From Allacma fusca (taxonomy: Eukaryota > Arthropoda > Collembola > Symphypleona > Sminthuridae): 64,000 nt of DNA. The stretch lies in assembly GCA_947179485.1 (NCBI GenBank), contig OX359250.1:5539661-5603660 (forward strand), given 5' to 3'. Every line of letters begins with the position of its first letter. Position 1 is the first letter of the stretch. A model generated the notes under the pieces. That model was not told the origin of the DNA. It was given only the letters and a program-made list of their open reading frames with translations, and did not search any database. Made by a program: the position numbers and the translations under genes. Positions 1 through 11,825 of this stretch are shown here, in pieces.

Positions 1-1761
1 AATTGTCCCGTGAATCATAGGGATTTTACTAGTTCTATTAAAAAAGTGTATTCCCTTTCTCTATTCCTCAAAGGTGCTTTCCTTCATTCCGTCTCGGAGT
101 AGCTTTCTATCTCCCGCTGTAACCGTTAAACGTGTTACATGTTTCGTAGAATCTTACGTGTTTTGCAGAAGACAGTTCCTTGTTTTATTTGCAATATCTA
201 TACGATGAATTCTTGCCTAACAGTGAGTTATCCATGCGTTTGAAAAGCGGAATACTGGCTAAAAGTACTCATCGTTTTGAACGAGTTCAACTACTAAGGA
301 TTTAATAATGTTATTTTGCAAAGTACTTTTTTTAATGGATTTCAATCTAGTCTTGTGTTAAATTGGTACTGAAATCAAAATATTCGACATCATTTGGGAT
401 AAAAATAATTGTAGATGAAATAGTTTGTGATACCTGGCATTTTATTACCTGTTTCGCTTTTTCAATATCCAGCAGGACAGTGGGGCTCCATTACTTTGTA
501 AGGATAATGGCATCGAGTACGTTTATGGAATTTCAAGTCATAACCTGCTGGACCATCACAGCCCCAGTAGATGTGGAAACTCGTTATCATCATTTGTTCC
601 CATGTCAAAATTGAATTGGACTTGGGTAAACAGGGAAAAGAAAAAAGCCCAATCTTATTGTAGAGCCCCGTCTAAATAAATGGTTTTCTTATAAACTCTT
701 AGGCATTATTGAAAATAATGTCCTTTATTTCACATATTGGTGGTTTGTTCTTTTTGTTCTTGAAATCTTTTATAAATTGTTATAATTTAATGTTTACTGA
801 AACCTATTACGTCGACAATAAGATTTTAAGCCGCATAACACTTTTACAAAATCTAACCGATGTGGTGTCTACCAGCGATAATAATTATTACTAATGACCT
901 GAAAGCAGAAATAATGCGTTATTAACAACTACCCTAGAAGTTCTGGTTTTTTGCAGAAATTACACAGATAGCTCATTGTCACACAATAATAAGCTCATTG
1001 AATTTATGTTAGCATAATTATCACTTAGGATTGTTACGATGCCTGTAAAATAATAATAACAAAAATTATATATCAGATTTATTTTTCAATTAATATGATG
1101 TTGCGAAGATGTAAATATTTTTTTAAATAATTAAATGTTCTGACACATAAAGGCTGTAAATAGTGAGTTAAAAACTGTAGTTAAACAACAGTGACATTCA
1201 CAACATGACTTTCTGTCAGCCAGCCTTGCTTTGAAATTTTTATTGTTAATTTGAGAAGTTGCTTTTAAAGGTTACGCGCCCATGTCTGCGTGCATGCACA
1301 GGTCTGTCCAGAATCCTTAAAAAAGCAACCTCGTGGCTTTCACCCATACCTCAAAAAGTGACTTTCCTGGATATCTCCTGAACGGATTGATGTATTTTTG
1401 ATATCAAAAGCTTAAAGTTAATGGGAGATCATTGCGAACCTCCATGATTTTTTGTGTTCCTGAACCACTTAAAGTCGTAGAGCCCTTCGGAAAAATAAAC
1501 AAAACTTGGAGGCAAATGGCGAATTTAAGTTGCATGGTGACCGTTCATTTAACATTAGAAAATATTTGAGGGTGTTCCGCTAATCAGAAACGCATGAAAA
1601 CTTATTGTGAGACACTTTTCATAACTAGGATGTTACTGTAATATTTTGGTGATGCGATCTTTAAGGGATCACCAATTAAATATTAGTTGAATCCTTGATT
1701 TGGATTACAGGTCACTTATGTACATGACATGTTAAACATACGGGTTCATTTTTTCCCATTA
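1..1761. other. no gene recognised
   Basis: I see only short, unsupported open frames here and no family I recognise. The stretch around 1260-1500 has the look of old repeat-derived sequence, but no termini or coding remnants could be identified. Confidence 0.5.
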
Positions 1762-1812
1762 CATTCGTGCAAAAAAAATTATTTTTATTATTAAGAATTT
1801 TTTGCACGAATG
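1762..1812. repeat. short perfect hairpin
   Basis: Inverted repeat with arms at 1762-1780 (CATTCGTGC followed by A-rich sequence) and 1796-1812 (T-rich sequence followed by GCACGAATG), separated by about 15 bases. It could be a foldback MITE relic or the end of an element. No target duplication was found. Confidence 0.7.
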
Positions 1813-2426
1813 CAAGAAAACAATGAATGGTTAACATTCATTTTTTTGTTTACTTGGGTAGGTTTAAATTACAGTAACCAAGTGTTATACAACTTGTTGT
1901 TAGTCCTGTCCAAGTGAACAAAATGTAATGCCATTTTAGAGTACAAAAAAAGAGAAAAGAAATACTGCAATGCTAAACAAGTTACTAAATCTTACATCTT
2001 GGAATTTGAATGCTAAATAAATGTACGCCTTTGAATATTTAGTACAGTGTGACTAATATGATCAGCCATTAACCTTTAACCACCATGATTAAATTATAAC
2101 TTCGGGTAAGAGAGTAAGTACAGTATAAGATTAACTTTGGGGTCCAGTAACATATGTCCGACATTAATTAAAATGATCTAGCTATCATGCATTGATAGCA
2201 CCCTGGATGATTCAAAAAGTTTTAACCCTTTCGTGGTTAAAATTCAAGTAAATAATCAATTTTTATACGCCAAGTTTTAATGTTTCTCGTCCCAGTAAAC
2301 AAAATCTCCACAAATTAGCCAACAGGTCTTACGTGCATGTACTTCACTGGCAAAAATCAGTATTGTCTGAAATCTTCCTACAAGGCTAAGCACTAGTTTC
2401 ACAAGTCCAAAAGGTCGAAATACATT

Positions 2427-2866
2427 AAAATATATAGCTAAAAAGCTTAAACAGAGAAGTTGCTTTTGCGCCCTCAAAAGTTGAAAACAAGTTTTCTGGT
2501 AGATGCTGTCAGAATAAATCCCACTGGTTTATTGAAAATGATGAAAACTCTTGACGAAAAGCAACGCCACGAAATTATTGTCACTACTGATGCAGAAATA
2601 GCCGTGAAAAAGTTGGTTTGCAATTATTACTGAATTTATCAAATTTGAGATGTAAGATGGCAATTGTTAATTATTAATACTATTGAAAGAGTATTCGAGG
2701 AGAAATTATCCATCGTGGCGTTGCTTTTCGTCATTTCAAGAGTTTTCATAATTTTCAATAAACCAGTGGGATTTATTCTGACAGCATCTACCAGAAAACT
2801 TGTTTTCAACTTTTGAGGGCACAAAAGCAACTTCTCTGTTTAAGCTTTTTAGCTATTAATTTTATG
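2427..2866. repeat. large inverted repeat (foldback), arms about 150 bp
   Basis: The arms at 2427-2572 and 2713-2866 are reverse complements with few mismatches and one 4-base indel (the right arm carries an extra AAAT-like stretch near GAGTTTTCAT). The spacer is about 140 bp. The outer ends read TAGCTAAAAAGC on the left and GCTTTTTAGCTA on the right. A transcript across it would fold into a long hairpin. It may be a foldback transposon or two inverted copies of a repeat. No target duplication is evident. The right arm abuts the AATTC-word block that starts at 2870. Confidence 0.85.
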
Positions 2867-2869
2867 TAT

Positions 2870-4122
2870 TAGTGGTCGGAACGATTCAATTAAATTCAGA
2901 TATTTTCGATTCAATTCAATTAGTTATGTGGACTGAATCGTTAACTGTTTTGCGATTCGGTCCAGTATAAAAACAATTCAATTCAATTCGGTTTTATTCT
3001 ATGAATTGAACTGAATTGAAAATCGCCTGTTTTTTGCGGGAAGACAAATTAAACGCGCACCACCTGCTTCCACACCATACATGAAGGCTACTCGCGAGTG
3101 ACAAGTGCATTCAACACACTCCTACTCACACTCACAGGAGAGTAGCTAGGTAAAGAGTAGGAGTGAAGGCGCCAAAAAAGTCGTGAGTTGGAGTGGTATA
3201 AATCGAAGCATAGAAAAAGAGTAGGAGTATCATGCTTTGCTACTCGCCATTGTATTAACCGCATAAATCTAGAACTGCCACGATTAAAAGATTGGCGGTT
3301 ATTGCCAAATATTTCATAATTTTATACAAACAATCGTCTGGAATGCCGACTGGATGTATGTACAATTCATGCATTGGAAGACAAAATATGTCACAGATGA
3401 GAAAGAAATCTTGAGCATGCTTCCAGGCGCTGTTGCAATTACTGTAAGCTTCGTCGGTCTTAGCATTTGCATTTGAGTTTGACTTTGAAATTAGAACGAT
3501 TTTGTGCTTAATATTCGCTTTTTTAATGATACGGAAAACTTGTTTTCATAGTATTTGCAAATATTTCGATGAATACATTGAGTAACTCACACTCACGAGT
3601 GGTGAGTAGGAGTGGTGAGATTTGAAGTTAGCGCTGAGAGTAGGAGTAGGAGCTTTACTTTCTCAGACAGACTACTAGTGGGCGAGAGTAGGAGTGGTGG
3701 ATTTTTCTTTATGGAATTGCGTACGAGTGGGAAAAAACCTACATCTATGTTCCACACGTAAATGTTTTTTTTCATTCATTTAGAAATACTTGAATAAATA
3801 ATAATTTAATAATATAAAATTAAATTTAATACTTAAATTATTATTTAATTCAAATTTCTTAATTAATAATCAGAATTTACTGGAAGTTGAATTAAATTAT
3901 GAGACGTCAGAACATTGCTGATTTTAAGCTGTGTCGAATGATCCAAAACAATAACCACAACATTATGATGAAAGTGTGCATATTTTTAAGGTGAGCATCC
4001 GCTTCATGCTATACGAGGTTTCAGTAACTGGTAAATTTGAGCAATGATTAATCGTTTGGACTGCAATTCAGAGTAAGCAATTCAATTCAGTCCAGCAGTG
4101 TGAACTGAATCGTTCGATTCGG
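2870..4122. mobile_element. AATTC-word element, interrupted
   Basis: The left end reads TAGTGGTCGGAACGATTCAA and is followed to about 3020 by dense AATTCAATTC/GAATTGAATT words on both strands. Similar words reappear at about 4060-4122. The same left end occurs at 23367 (TAGTGGTCGGACCAATTCAG), and a related TAGTACTCGG terminus at 60865, so this belongs to a family. The right end is uncertain. A possible inverse terminus CGACCACTA lies at 4483-4491, but no matching target duplication was found. Confidence 0.5.
3112..3715. mobile_element. GAGTAGGAG-word block nested in the AATTC element
   Basis: The left part is rich in CACTCCTACTCAC and GAGTAGGAGTG. The right part (3585-3700) is rich in GAGTAGGAGTGGTG. 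A word-poor centre lies between them, the same architecture as the other word elements of this window. It sits between the two AATTC-word parts, so it probably inserted into that element. Exact termini and duplication were not resolved. Confidence 0.4.
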
Positions 4123-4524
4123 TATATATATGTTGTATATTTATATATTTATATGCTGTAAGGCTAATGTGTTAAGCACCTGTGTATAAGGAGCCATGTT
4201 CTCCACCTTTGAAAGGAAAGGATTAAGTCCGAAATAAAATGTGGCCAGCCGGTGCGGATTAGCTGCTTACCTGTAAAATTAGACAGTTGTCGGAGTGGGA
4301 GTATAATAAGAGTCCTCACTTGTTCATTGTTAAGGTTGTTATTATTACTGCGTGAACTGGTGAGTCATCAATTTTTTACCCAAGTCTTGAAATATATTGC
4401 TTTTGGTAATTTTAATAATTTAAAACTGGATTACGTGATAACATGATAGAAACAAACTGTTTCCACAAAAGGCTTATATCTGTCGACCACTAACAGTTGA
4501 TACTTAAGACCAGAAACCTTGTTA

Positions 4525-4573
4525 GCTGCAGACACCGGTGTTTCGTCCTATTTGGGACTCGTCAGTACAGCGC
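4525..4573 (-). ncRNA. type I hammerhead ribozyme
   Basis: On the minus strand the conserved core is complete: CTGACGA (4565-4559), a stem II of GTCC paired with GGAC closed by a CAAATA loop, GAAA (4544-4541), a self-complementary stem III CACCGGTG, and the cleavage triplet GTC (4533-4531). Stem I pairs GCTGTA upstream with TGCAGC downstream over six pairs including one G-U. Cleavage is predicted between 4531 and 4530. This matches the small hammerheads known from PLEs, schistosome-type SINEs and retrozymes. The carrier element here is unclear, and no second ribozyme copy was seen nearby. The stem III palindrome suggests it may act as a dimer. Confidence 0.9.
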
Positions 4574-4756
4574 AAACAGAAAAAAATGACTAGCGACTGA
4601 CTTCGTGAACCGTCAGTGGCAGAATGAAGATTGACGTAGAAAATAAAAATATTATTTTCTCAACTTCAATTGCTGCTCGAAATAATTCAATGTTTGTTTT
4701 TTGGAAAAGAGATGGTTTTGTCATTCATCAGACCGTATTTCCTCTGAAAGTGCAAT

Positions 4757-5600
4757 GAAAAACAGTGCAAGATCGAAGATCTGGCAAAGCAGTTTGATGA
4801 AAAATACTCTGTCAATAAGGTTAGGCAGAGGTACCTTGCAGGTAGGAGGAATGATTCGGCTCAGCGTAGAGCTGTAACGGAGACAGTCAGTCGGGAAATG
4901 CTGAAACGGATCGCTCCAATGCCGCCGGTTGCGATTCCAATTAAAAAAGAGTAAGTGTGTTATATTTTTTATTTACAAGTTCTATTTATTATTGAATGCA
5001 TTTTATATGATTGATATAATTTGTTTCAGATTTGGATGGTATAGACTCCAGTTTCTGATGTGGAAGCGCTGTCCCAGGTTCCTGATGTGAAAGCGCTGCC
5101 CCAAGTTCATGATGTGGAAGCTCAGCCTCAAAGGCGATTCCTGAGGCGATTAAAGTGGCCAATGATATCGAAGGAATTTTATTAATATTTAGTTAAAAAC
5201 TATCCTTTTTTATTTCTAAAGTTTTTGTCTTCAAAAAGCCCCTTTTTTACCGAAAATAAAATTGGAATCTATTTATAGAACCCCAAAATTTGCAATTTGC
5301 AGATTGAAGGCATTCTTCGTTTTCCGTACAACGAGTAGTTCCGTGTTTAATCGTATTTTATATCAAATGTTTATTTTTTCAAAGTTTTTGTCTTCAAAAA
5401 GTTTTTTTTGCCATGAACAAATTTGATTAATTTTTTATTACAGATCCTCAGTCTGGAAGATCTGGATTTCTGCCATACTGACGGTCGTTCTAGCTCAGCC
5501 AGGGACTTGTGGAACTACTGTGCGGATGTAAGGACGCGTAGAAGTATTAGCATATATAATCACATTATTAAAAAAATCCGGGCCAAGGCGCGATCATAAT
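4757..5600 (+). pseudogene. exon-like pieces of an unrecognised gene
   Basis: Two open stretches are bordered by plausible splice signals. One (about 4757-4949, about 64 codons, basic, helix-forming look) ends at a GTAAGT donor. The other (about 5446-5600) follows a TTATTACAG acceptor and ends in a stop after a basic tail. Between them, 5055-5150 has a short internal repeat of about 30 bp (GATGTGGAAGCGCTG variants), but its open frame is preceded by an in-frame TAG. The frames therefore do not join cleanly, and this is probably a decayed gene or a transposon accessory ORF. No family recognised. Confidence 0.25.
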
Positions 5601-6487
5601 TCCAATATTAACGAATAATATATATTTAAACCTTATTATGCACATACAATGTGCACCACAACAGTTTACCAGTATGTTGGCATCACGTAAAATTTCTCAT
5701 TCATTGTTTTTAATTGTAAACAAGCATCATTTATATTCGCACATTGCGTTCCTACCCAAAATGGCTCCGAAAAAGATAGATCATATCCTTAAGCCAATGG
5801 CTTATTAAAAGTTTTTAAACAATTAATTTTTTGTAAGTTAAAACAATTTCAAGTTGAAATAAACAATATGCTACCAAGCTAAGAAGTTTGAGAAGACTTT
5901 GTAGGACAGCGCAAGATTCAAGCTATGAAACAAACTGTTGACCTTCTGACCGATTTGGTTACTTCTTTAACTTTTAATTGATTCAATTATTACTTATGTC
6001 GAATTTTTTAAATTTTCATAGCCCAGTCCCATAATAGCATATTCAGAAAAATAATTATATTTATTCCGAGTAGTCAACGTTCTCCATAGTCAACTTTTAT
6101 ATACGGTCCCCTGCGATGTGACTATAAAGAGGTTTTACTGTAGTACCAATATTTCAAATAATTTAAAATCATATAGGACAGACAACGAATGTAGCACATG
6201 CAACACATTTACGAGGTTTCACGAAAGCCGTAATACCCCAGGTAGTTCATCAGATGATGAAATAATCTAAATGATTTGGAGGTTACTAATATTGTTGCTG
6301 CCTTAACTATTGACAGCAACGATAAATAATTTCTAACCGTAATTTCTTCTTTATTCTTTCGAAGGACCAGAGACTTAGTCTCCTATTTTCTATTATTTGT
6401 TTTCTATCAACATATCCTGTCGAAGTGCCAGCCTTTGCTAACCAAACGCGAGATGAAAATCAGGATTAGTCGTAAAGGAAAATAGTA

Positions 6488-8060
6488 ATTACGAAGCCAT
6501 AACTTCGTTTGCTGACTTGCAAAAGAAAGAACTTCCGCCAATAGAATCTTTTTATTCAATATTAAAGGATGAGCACATTAGCCCTGCTGATTATCAGCAT
6601 GGTCAAAGAGTCTGGGAAAAATTTGAAATGCACGACATGTGTGAATACTGCAATTTTTATTGTAAGTTAGTTGTCAACTTGTTAGCTGATGTTTTTCAAA
6701 ATTTCAGCAATCTTTTCCTCAGCTCGTTTAGCTTGGCCCCTGCTCGCTTTTTTAGTTTACCAATGACTAGTTGGCAGGCTGCATTGAAGTATAGCAAGAT
6801 TGAGTTAGATTACATTAGGCATAACGATATGTACATCTTTTAGACGCTGCGCTGAGAGGGGGTTATGCAGGCTCCGGCTCTAAAAGATATGCGGATCTAA
6901 TAATAATTATGTCCCGGAAACTTATGATACGTCCATAAACTGTTAATATATTATGTATTTTGATGCGAATGCATTGTATGCAAAAGCAATGATTTGTATC
7001 TGCCTACAAAAAACTTTGCTTGGCTACCAAAGTCGGAAGTCATGTATTTGTCCCGAACTAACAATATTTTGAACTTGGCTGATGATGATCAGAAATGTCT
7101 GCTCATCAAGTCAAATTGCAAAGTGACTTGAATTTACCTTATGTTTCCATGAGGGTTGGGAAGTTGGTCGCGGATTTGCATCCAAAACCCAATTATGTAG
7201 TTCATTATAGGGCAGTTAAAAAATACATTGAATGAGGAATGTCTCTAGATAAGGTATACAGAATTTTAAAATTTTAACAGTCGGATTTGAGCCTGAATTT
7301 GAGAAGACGTTCTACAAGCAGATTGTAAACAATGTTTTTGGTAAATCGGTGAAATCAGTTAGAAATAGAACCAAGATTCATGACATAACTAAAAATTCAA
7401 ATTGTAGGTACAGTGATAGAGTTCTAAATTTTTCCAGAAAATCGTCTTTGAAGGACATTATCATGGCAACTTCCAATATTGCTTTATTTGTCATGGCAAA
7501 ACGTAGCGTGTACTTAAATAAACCAATTTACGCAGAAAATTAATGTTTACACATTAGCAAAACTGTAATGTATGCTTTTTACTATAACTATCTTAATACA
7601 AAGGATAATAGCAATAACAATTGTCAAGTAAAACTTATAGGTACAGATACAGATAGTTTAATGGTTAGTATAGTGAGCTCTAATCATAATTTACATGTAT
7701 ACAAAGTAGTGAGGGAAGATCATCATTTGAATGACTTGTCTAATTTTAAACCTTGTAGAAATGTAAATGCTAACTGGCACCAGTTCTATGTAGAAAAAAA
7801 TAACAAAGTTAGAGGTGTTATGGAGGATGTCTCAGCAGGACATCCTCCATCCTTAAGTCTTTCAGGTTCTTAAAATCTAAATTGTTTGCATATTTAACGT
7901 ATGGTGGTTTAATAGATAAGAAAGCCAAGGGTATACCAAAGTGTCATGTCAAGAATCGTCAAACTTTTGAAGATTTTGATATCATATTTAGGGAAGCTTC
8001 TGGGTCTAGGTTAGTTAAATATAGAAAAAAGCTTCAATGGGAGATAGGTTAAATAATGTA
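6488..8060 (+). pseudogene. decayed protein-primed-type DNA polymerase B (Polinton/adintovirus-like), copy I
   Basis: Fragments in shifting frames match the same polymerase family as the large minus-strand gene at 26260-30413. They show an ELPP..SF and RVWEKF region with the Exo III-like YCNFYCKLVV, where the expected Asp has become Val; the ARFFSLPM segment (about 6755); the motif A-like DANALYAKA (about 6965); the KxYxxxN-type FYKQIVNNVFGKS (about 7312-7350); and the palm motif C GTDTDSL (about 7640-7660). A C-terminal piece with KAKGIPKC follows at about 7925. Several stops and frameshifts show it is dead. The N-terminal zinc-finger and endonuclease part is missing before about 6488. A small palindrome lies at about 7828-7850. 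The packaging ATPase fragment follows on the same strand. Confidence 0.85.
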
Positions 8061-8341
8061 CATGAGCGGGTTGAATGCTTTTGATAATTAAAGATTTCAG
8101 TTCTTTTAATAATAGTTTAGCGTACGGTCATTATGATAATGTACATTATAAAAAGATGGATGAATTTGTAAAAATAGGTGAAGATTCTACGAAGTTGTTT
8201 AATTTGGAAACTTGATGTGATGAAATGTGATTGTTGTTATTATGTATATACTATGGGAAAATAAATAAATAAAAGCCCCAAACTTAAAAATAAATTTATG
8301 TCATTTCTGTTTCAATCAATCATTTCACTAAATTGTTTCAT

Positions 8342-8960
8342 CATGGACGCACCTACTCTTGATTACATTTTTCATGCTCCATTTAACTTTGTACTTTCGG
8401 ATCCTACAATGAGCGGTAAATCCCAGGTTATTAAAACCATTATATCCCGAAGGAATAAGATATTTTTTCCTAACGTGGAGCATATCGTGATCAGCCGAAG
8501 GAATTTGAAGCATTAATTACCTTAAATTTAATTTCATCAGGGGTTGCCAAATGAATACGGTGACGATATGCTAAACCTATACGTTTATATATTGGACGAC
8601 TTAATGGAGGAAGCTTCGAAGTCTAAAGATGTCATGTAAGCATTTGTTAGAGGAAGTTATCATCGAAATTGTTCCATTATTTTCATAACACAAAACTTTT
8701 TACATGACGGGCTTAGACCTTTACCAACTAACGCCAAGTACATTTGTTTATTCAAAAACCCAAGGGAAACGCAAGTCGTGAAGAAGATTGGATATCAAAT
8801 GAAATGTGGGGGAAAGCATGCTCTGATGGAAGATGCCTATAAGCAGTGCATCGCAGTTCCTCATGGATACCTTATGAAATGTTGAGGAATTATTTTCCAG
8901 CAAAAAGGGGTGCTCATGAAATGTAAGGTGTGGTGCCAAAGGAAATAGTCCCAAAATGAG
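8342..8960 (+). pseudogene. A32/FtsK-like packaging ATPase fragment
   Basis: Broken frames show the hallmarks of the DNA-packaging ATPase of Polintons, adintoviruses and related viruses. There is a Walker A-like DPTMSGKS (about 8401-8424, with the first Gly replaced by Asp), then a short conserved LPNEYGDD stretch, a Walker B ILDDLMEE (about 8589-8612), the FVRGSYHRN segment, the IIFITQNFLHDGL sensor region, and FKNPRE. Stop codons occur at 8515, 8638 and 8884. It lies about 280 bases downstream of the polymerase relic in the same direction, so both probably come from one integrated element. No capsid, protease or integrase gene of such an element was found here. Confidence 0.8.
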
Positions 8961-9740
8961 TAAAAGGTTGATTTCAATAAGTACCACAATTACTACTTTA
9001 ATTCATTTAAACAATTTAGGAGAGGAAAATGAGAAGGCAAAAGCAGGACAAATTAATGCGACTGTTGTCGTTGAATGTCTGTGAGCCAGTGTCGTATGGA
9101 TAATTCTTCTCTTATAATATTTCATAGAATTCTATATAACATTAATGTGTCCAATCAAAATAAATATTCTACAGTAGAAATAGCATTATTAAAAATAAGT
9201 GCCCTAACAAATAGCGCAAATATGTACATTGAGTATTTCCCCGACAACTTACATTATTTCTATGACCAAACAAGGTAACTCTACATGATACAGTTTTTAT
9301 CCTAACGGTAAACGCCTATGCCGAGTCTATGCAAGGATATCGCTAATTGTAAGTGAGGACTTTCCACCTTTCCGCCTCCAGACGTACGAAACCTGGCGCT
9401 CCAATCGTAGCTATATTGGCCGATAAGTGCCGTAATGGATGCTAGCTTGTAGGAAATTACTAGCCGATTTACAATATGTATTTAAAGTAACCTAATGCCG
9501 TAAGCCTATTGAAGTTCAGCACTGAACACCTTAGGTGTGATTGCAGACGGACTCAAAATGATAATTATAGACTTAGAAGCCATGTATTTACTGATTGTAT
9601 TATATTTATTAGCTAAAAATAAATGATGATAAATGTTTCAAAATGTTTTAACAAAATGCGTGGCCATAAACTTGGCTCATCATCATGGTTAATAGTATTC
9701 CGATTTTGCGTCAGAGTGATTTGACGCTCTCCGCATTCTT
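8961..9740. other. no confident gene
   Basis: May include the tail of the Polinton-like relic (a short + frame with a Glu/Lys-rich stretch near 9020), but nothing recognisable. Confidence 0.4.
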
Positions 9741-9748
9741 GATATGAC

Positions 9749-10854
9749 CAGGGTTGGCCAATTGAAAATGCCATGGCATTTTGGGCATTTTGGGCATTTT
9801 CAGTTCATGGCATTTTCGGCATTTTTGGCATAATCCGCGTAGGGCAGGCATTTTGGGCATATTAAATCATTTCTTGGGATACTTCTGCCTGGACTCTCTG
9901 TTATTTTTTCGGCGCGGTAAATTTCGATACATGTTTTGTTTGAATCAATGCAAATATCTTTATAAATGCATACCTGAAATTTCATTATTGTAGCGTGTCG
10001 CGTGACTTGATTCACTATACTAACATTTTTATTATCATTATTATAAATCTCATTCCATTTTCTTAATTTTCACTTCAGATTTAATCAGGGTACCTCGAAT
10101 CAATGACAATATTCAGCTTCATTGGTCAGACATAGGTGAAAATAAAATGTTGTGTAATTACTTTCATAACAAGCCGTTTGATTATACCATAAAGTGGCGT
10201 GCTCGCAAGCAAGTTTAAAAGCCCAAGTGGAGGTAAAACGGGAATTATCCAAATTTATTACAAAAACGGGTATTGCTCTGGACATCGATGTGACCAAAGA
10301 AATCGATTTAAGCTCACAAGAATCAGCGTTAGTGAAATAATTCTCCACAAAGCCAGAACCGAGTTCATCAAAACAAATTAGACATGATTATCAAGTGTAT
10401 AAAATATCACTAAATTCCCTGAATTGGAAATATATTTGGAAATTGTATTGATATTGGAAAAATATTTTAGATGACGAAAATTATAGTTTTACTTTTCACG
10501 AGTCCGAAGGTAAGTTGATGTTGAGGATATTGTTGAATTAGATTAACAATATACAGGGGAAGAAACGATGTAGGATTACTAATAGTTTAAAAATTTGCGA
10601 AGCTTTAGATTAATTCATTCTGTAAAATGTATATTTTAAAATGAAGTTTGACATTTAAAACAATCTGGTCTCTAAAAAAGAGCGGGAAATAATGATTATT
10701 TACAAAAAAATCGAAAATGCCCAAAATGCTTGCCGAAAATGCCCAAAATGCCGGGCATTTTGAAAGTAGGGCATTTTCGGCATTTTCAGGGCATTTTTGG
10801 CATTTTCAAGCGGGCAGGCATAAAACCGAGGGCATTTTCATTTGGCCAACCCTG
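9749..10854. mobile_element. hAT-like non-autonomous element, GGCATTTT words
   Basis: The termini are CAGGGTTGGCCAA..TGAAAATGCC on the left and GGCATTTTCATTTGGCCAAC + CCTG on the right. They are flanked by a perfect 8-bp target duplication GATATGAC (9741-9748 and 10855-10862). The subterminal 100-150 bp on each side is filled with GGCATTTT/AAAATGCC words in both orientations. The centre (about 9880-10690) carries no recognisable transposase. An 8-bp duplication and a CAG start are hAT hallmarks. Confidence 0.92.
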
Positions 10855-10869
10855 GATATGACCAGTCAA

Positions 10870-11230
10870 TTTAACCATACGTATCATCCATAACCTTATC
10901 CCAGTCGCATTTATCCTTGCATGCCGTGCAGCTGCTTGGGATCGGATCGGCCCAAATCCTGACGGTGTATGGCGATCTCTTTGAGCTTTGACATAATCTC
11001 GGGATTCTTCATTTTCTGTCCAGTGATTTTCAGAGATGCATTCTAGACAGGCTGGCTTGATTTCCGCTTGATGCACTTATCTTCCTTGTTTCATGTTGAT
11101 GGCGTACAGTCAGATTTAATTGGAGGATTCTTGTCCCAGTCAAATGTTCCGCAAACATCCTGTCCAGTTGTACTGTAAGCACGAGCTGTTTCCTTAGCAG
11201 ATGCCGATACAACTTCTGTAAATTAAAAAT
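10870..11230 (-). pseudogene. unrecognised exon-like segment
   Basis: After a possible CAG acceptor (about 11220, minus strand) there is an open run with VCGTFDWDKNPP, interrupted by stops at about 11090 and 11045, then a basic stretch with KMKNPEIMSKLKE. It may be a decayed exon of the unit at 11826-12281. Family unknown. Confidence 0.2.
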
Positions 11231-11825
11231 TAAATTACTACCTCAACTTAAATATTATACATGCTTTCGAACGAGGTACGAAGGAAGGGTGCGGCGATGG
11301 GTAAAGTTGGCCCCTCCTTTTTGCCAAACCGCAACAGAAACGCGGCGGTGGCTGGGAGGAGAGCTCGCGTGGAGAAGAGCCGGGATATCGGTGAGAACGG
11401 AACTTTGCCAACTTACTATTGATTGAGCGTCAAAGTCCATTGCCGCTCTAACCAGTTGTGATTGAGCCATTATTTATAGCAATTTGGGAACTGTTTGAAT
11501 GTGAAACGAATGTGCAATTGTTATGGAGGTAGATCGGTAGTAGAATGTTGATGCCGATTGTCAGAAAAAAAGAAGAAAATTGAGATGATTATTGAGCCAT
11601 GCGGATGAGATGAATAGAATTTTTGATGCTGGAATGTCTTAAGAAATGCTTCATACACGGTATTTATGCTCGGAATAATGTGTTTATTTCTTTTTGTCAT
11701 CATATAAGATTAACATTTGTCTGGAAAGTTTGGATTGCCATTGAATCCCCCGTTTAACCTAATACGTTCGTCAACATGAGTCATGCATGTATGTCGCTAA
11801 TACGACCCCGGCATGTATTATAGCA

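Noticed and set aside
4483-4491. CGACCACTA as the right terminus of the AATTC element that starts at 2870
   Set aside because: Only nine bases agree, and the flanking 8-mers (TTATGTAT, ACAGTTGA) do not match, so it may be chance.
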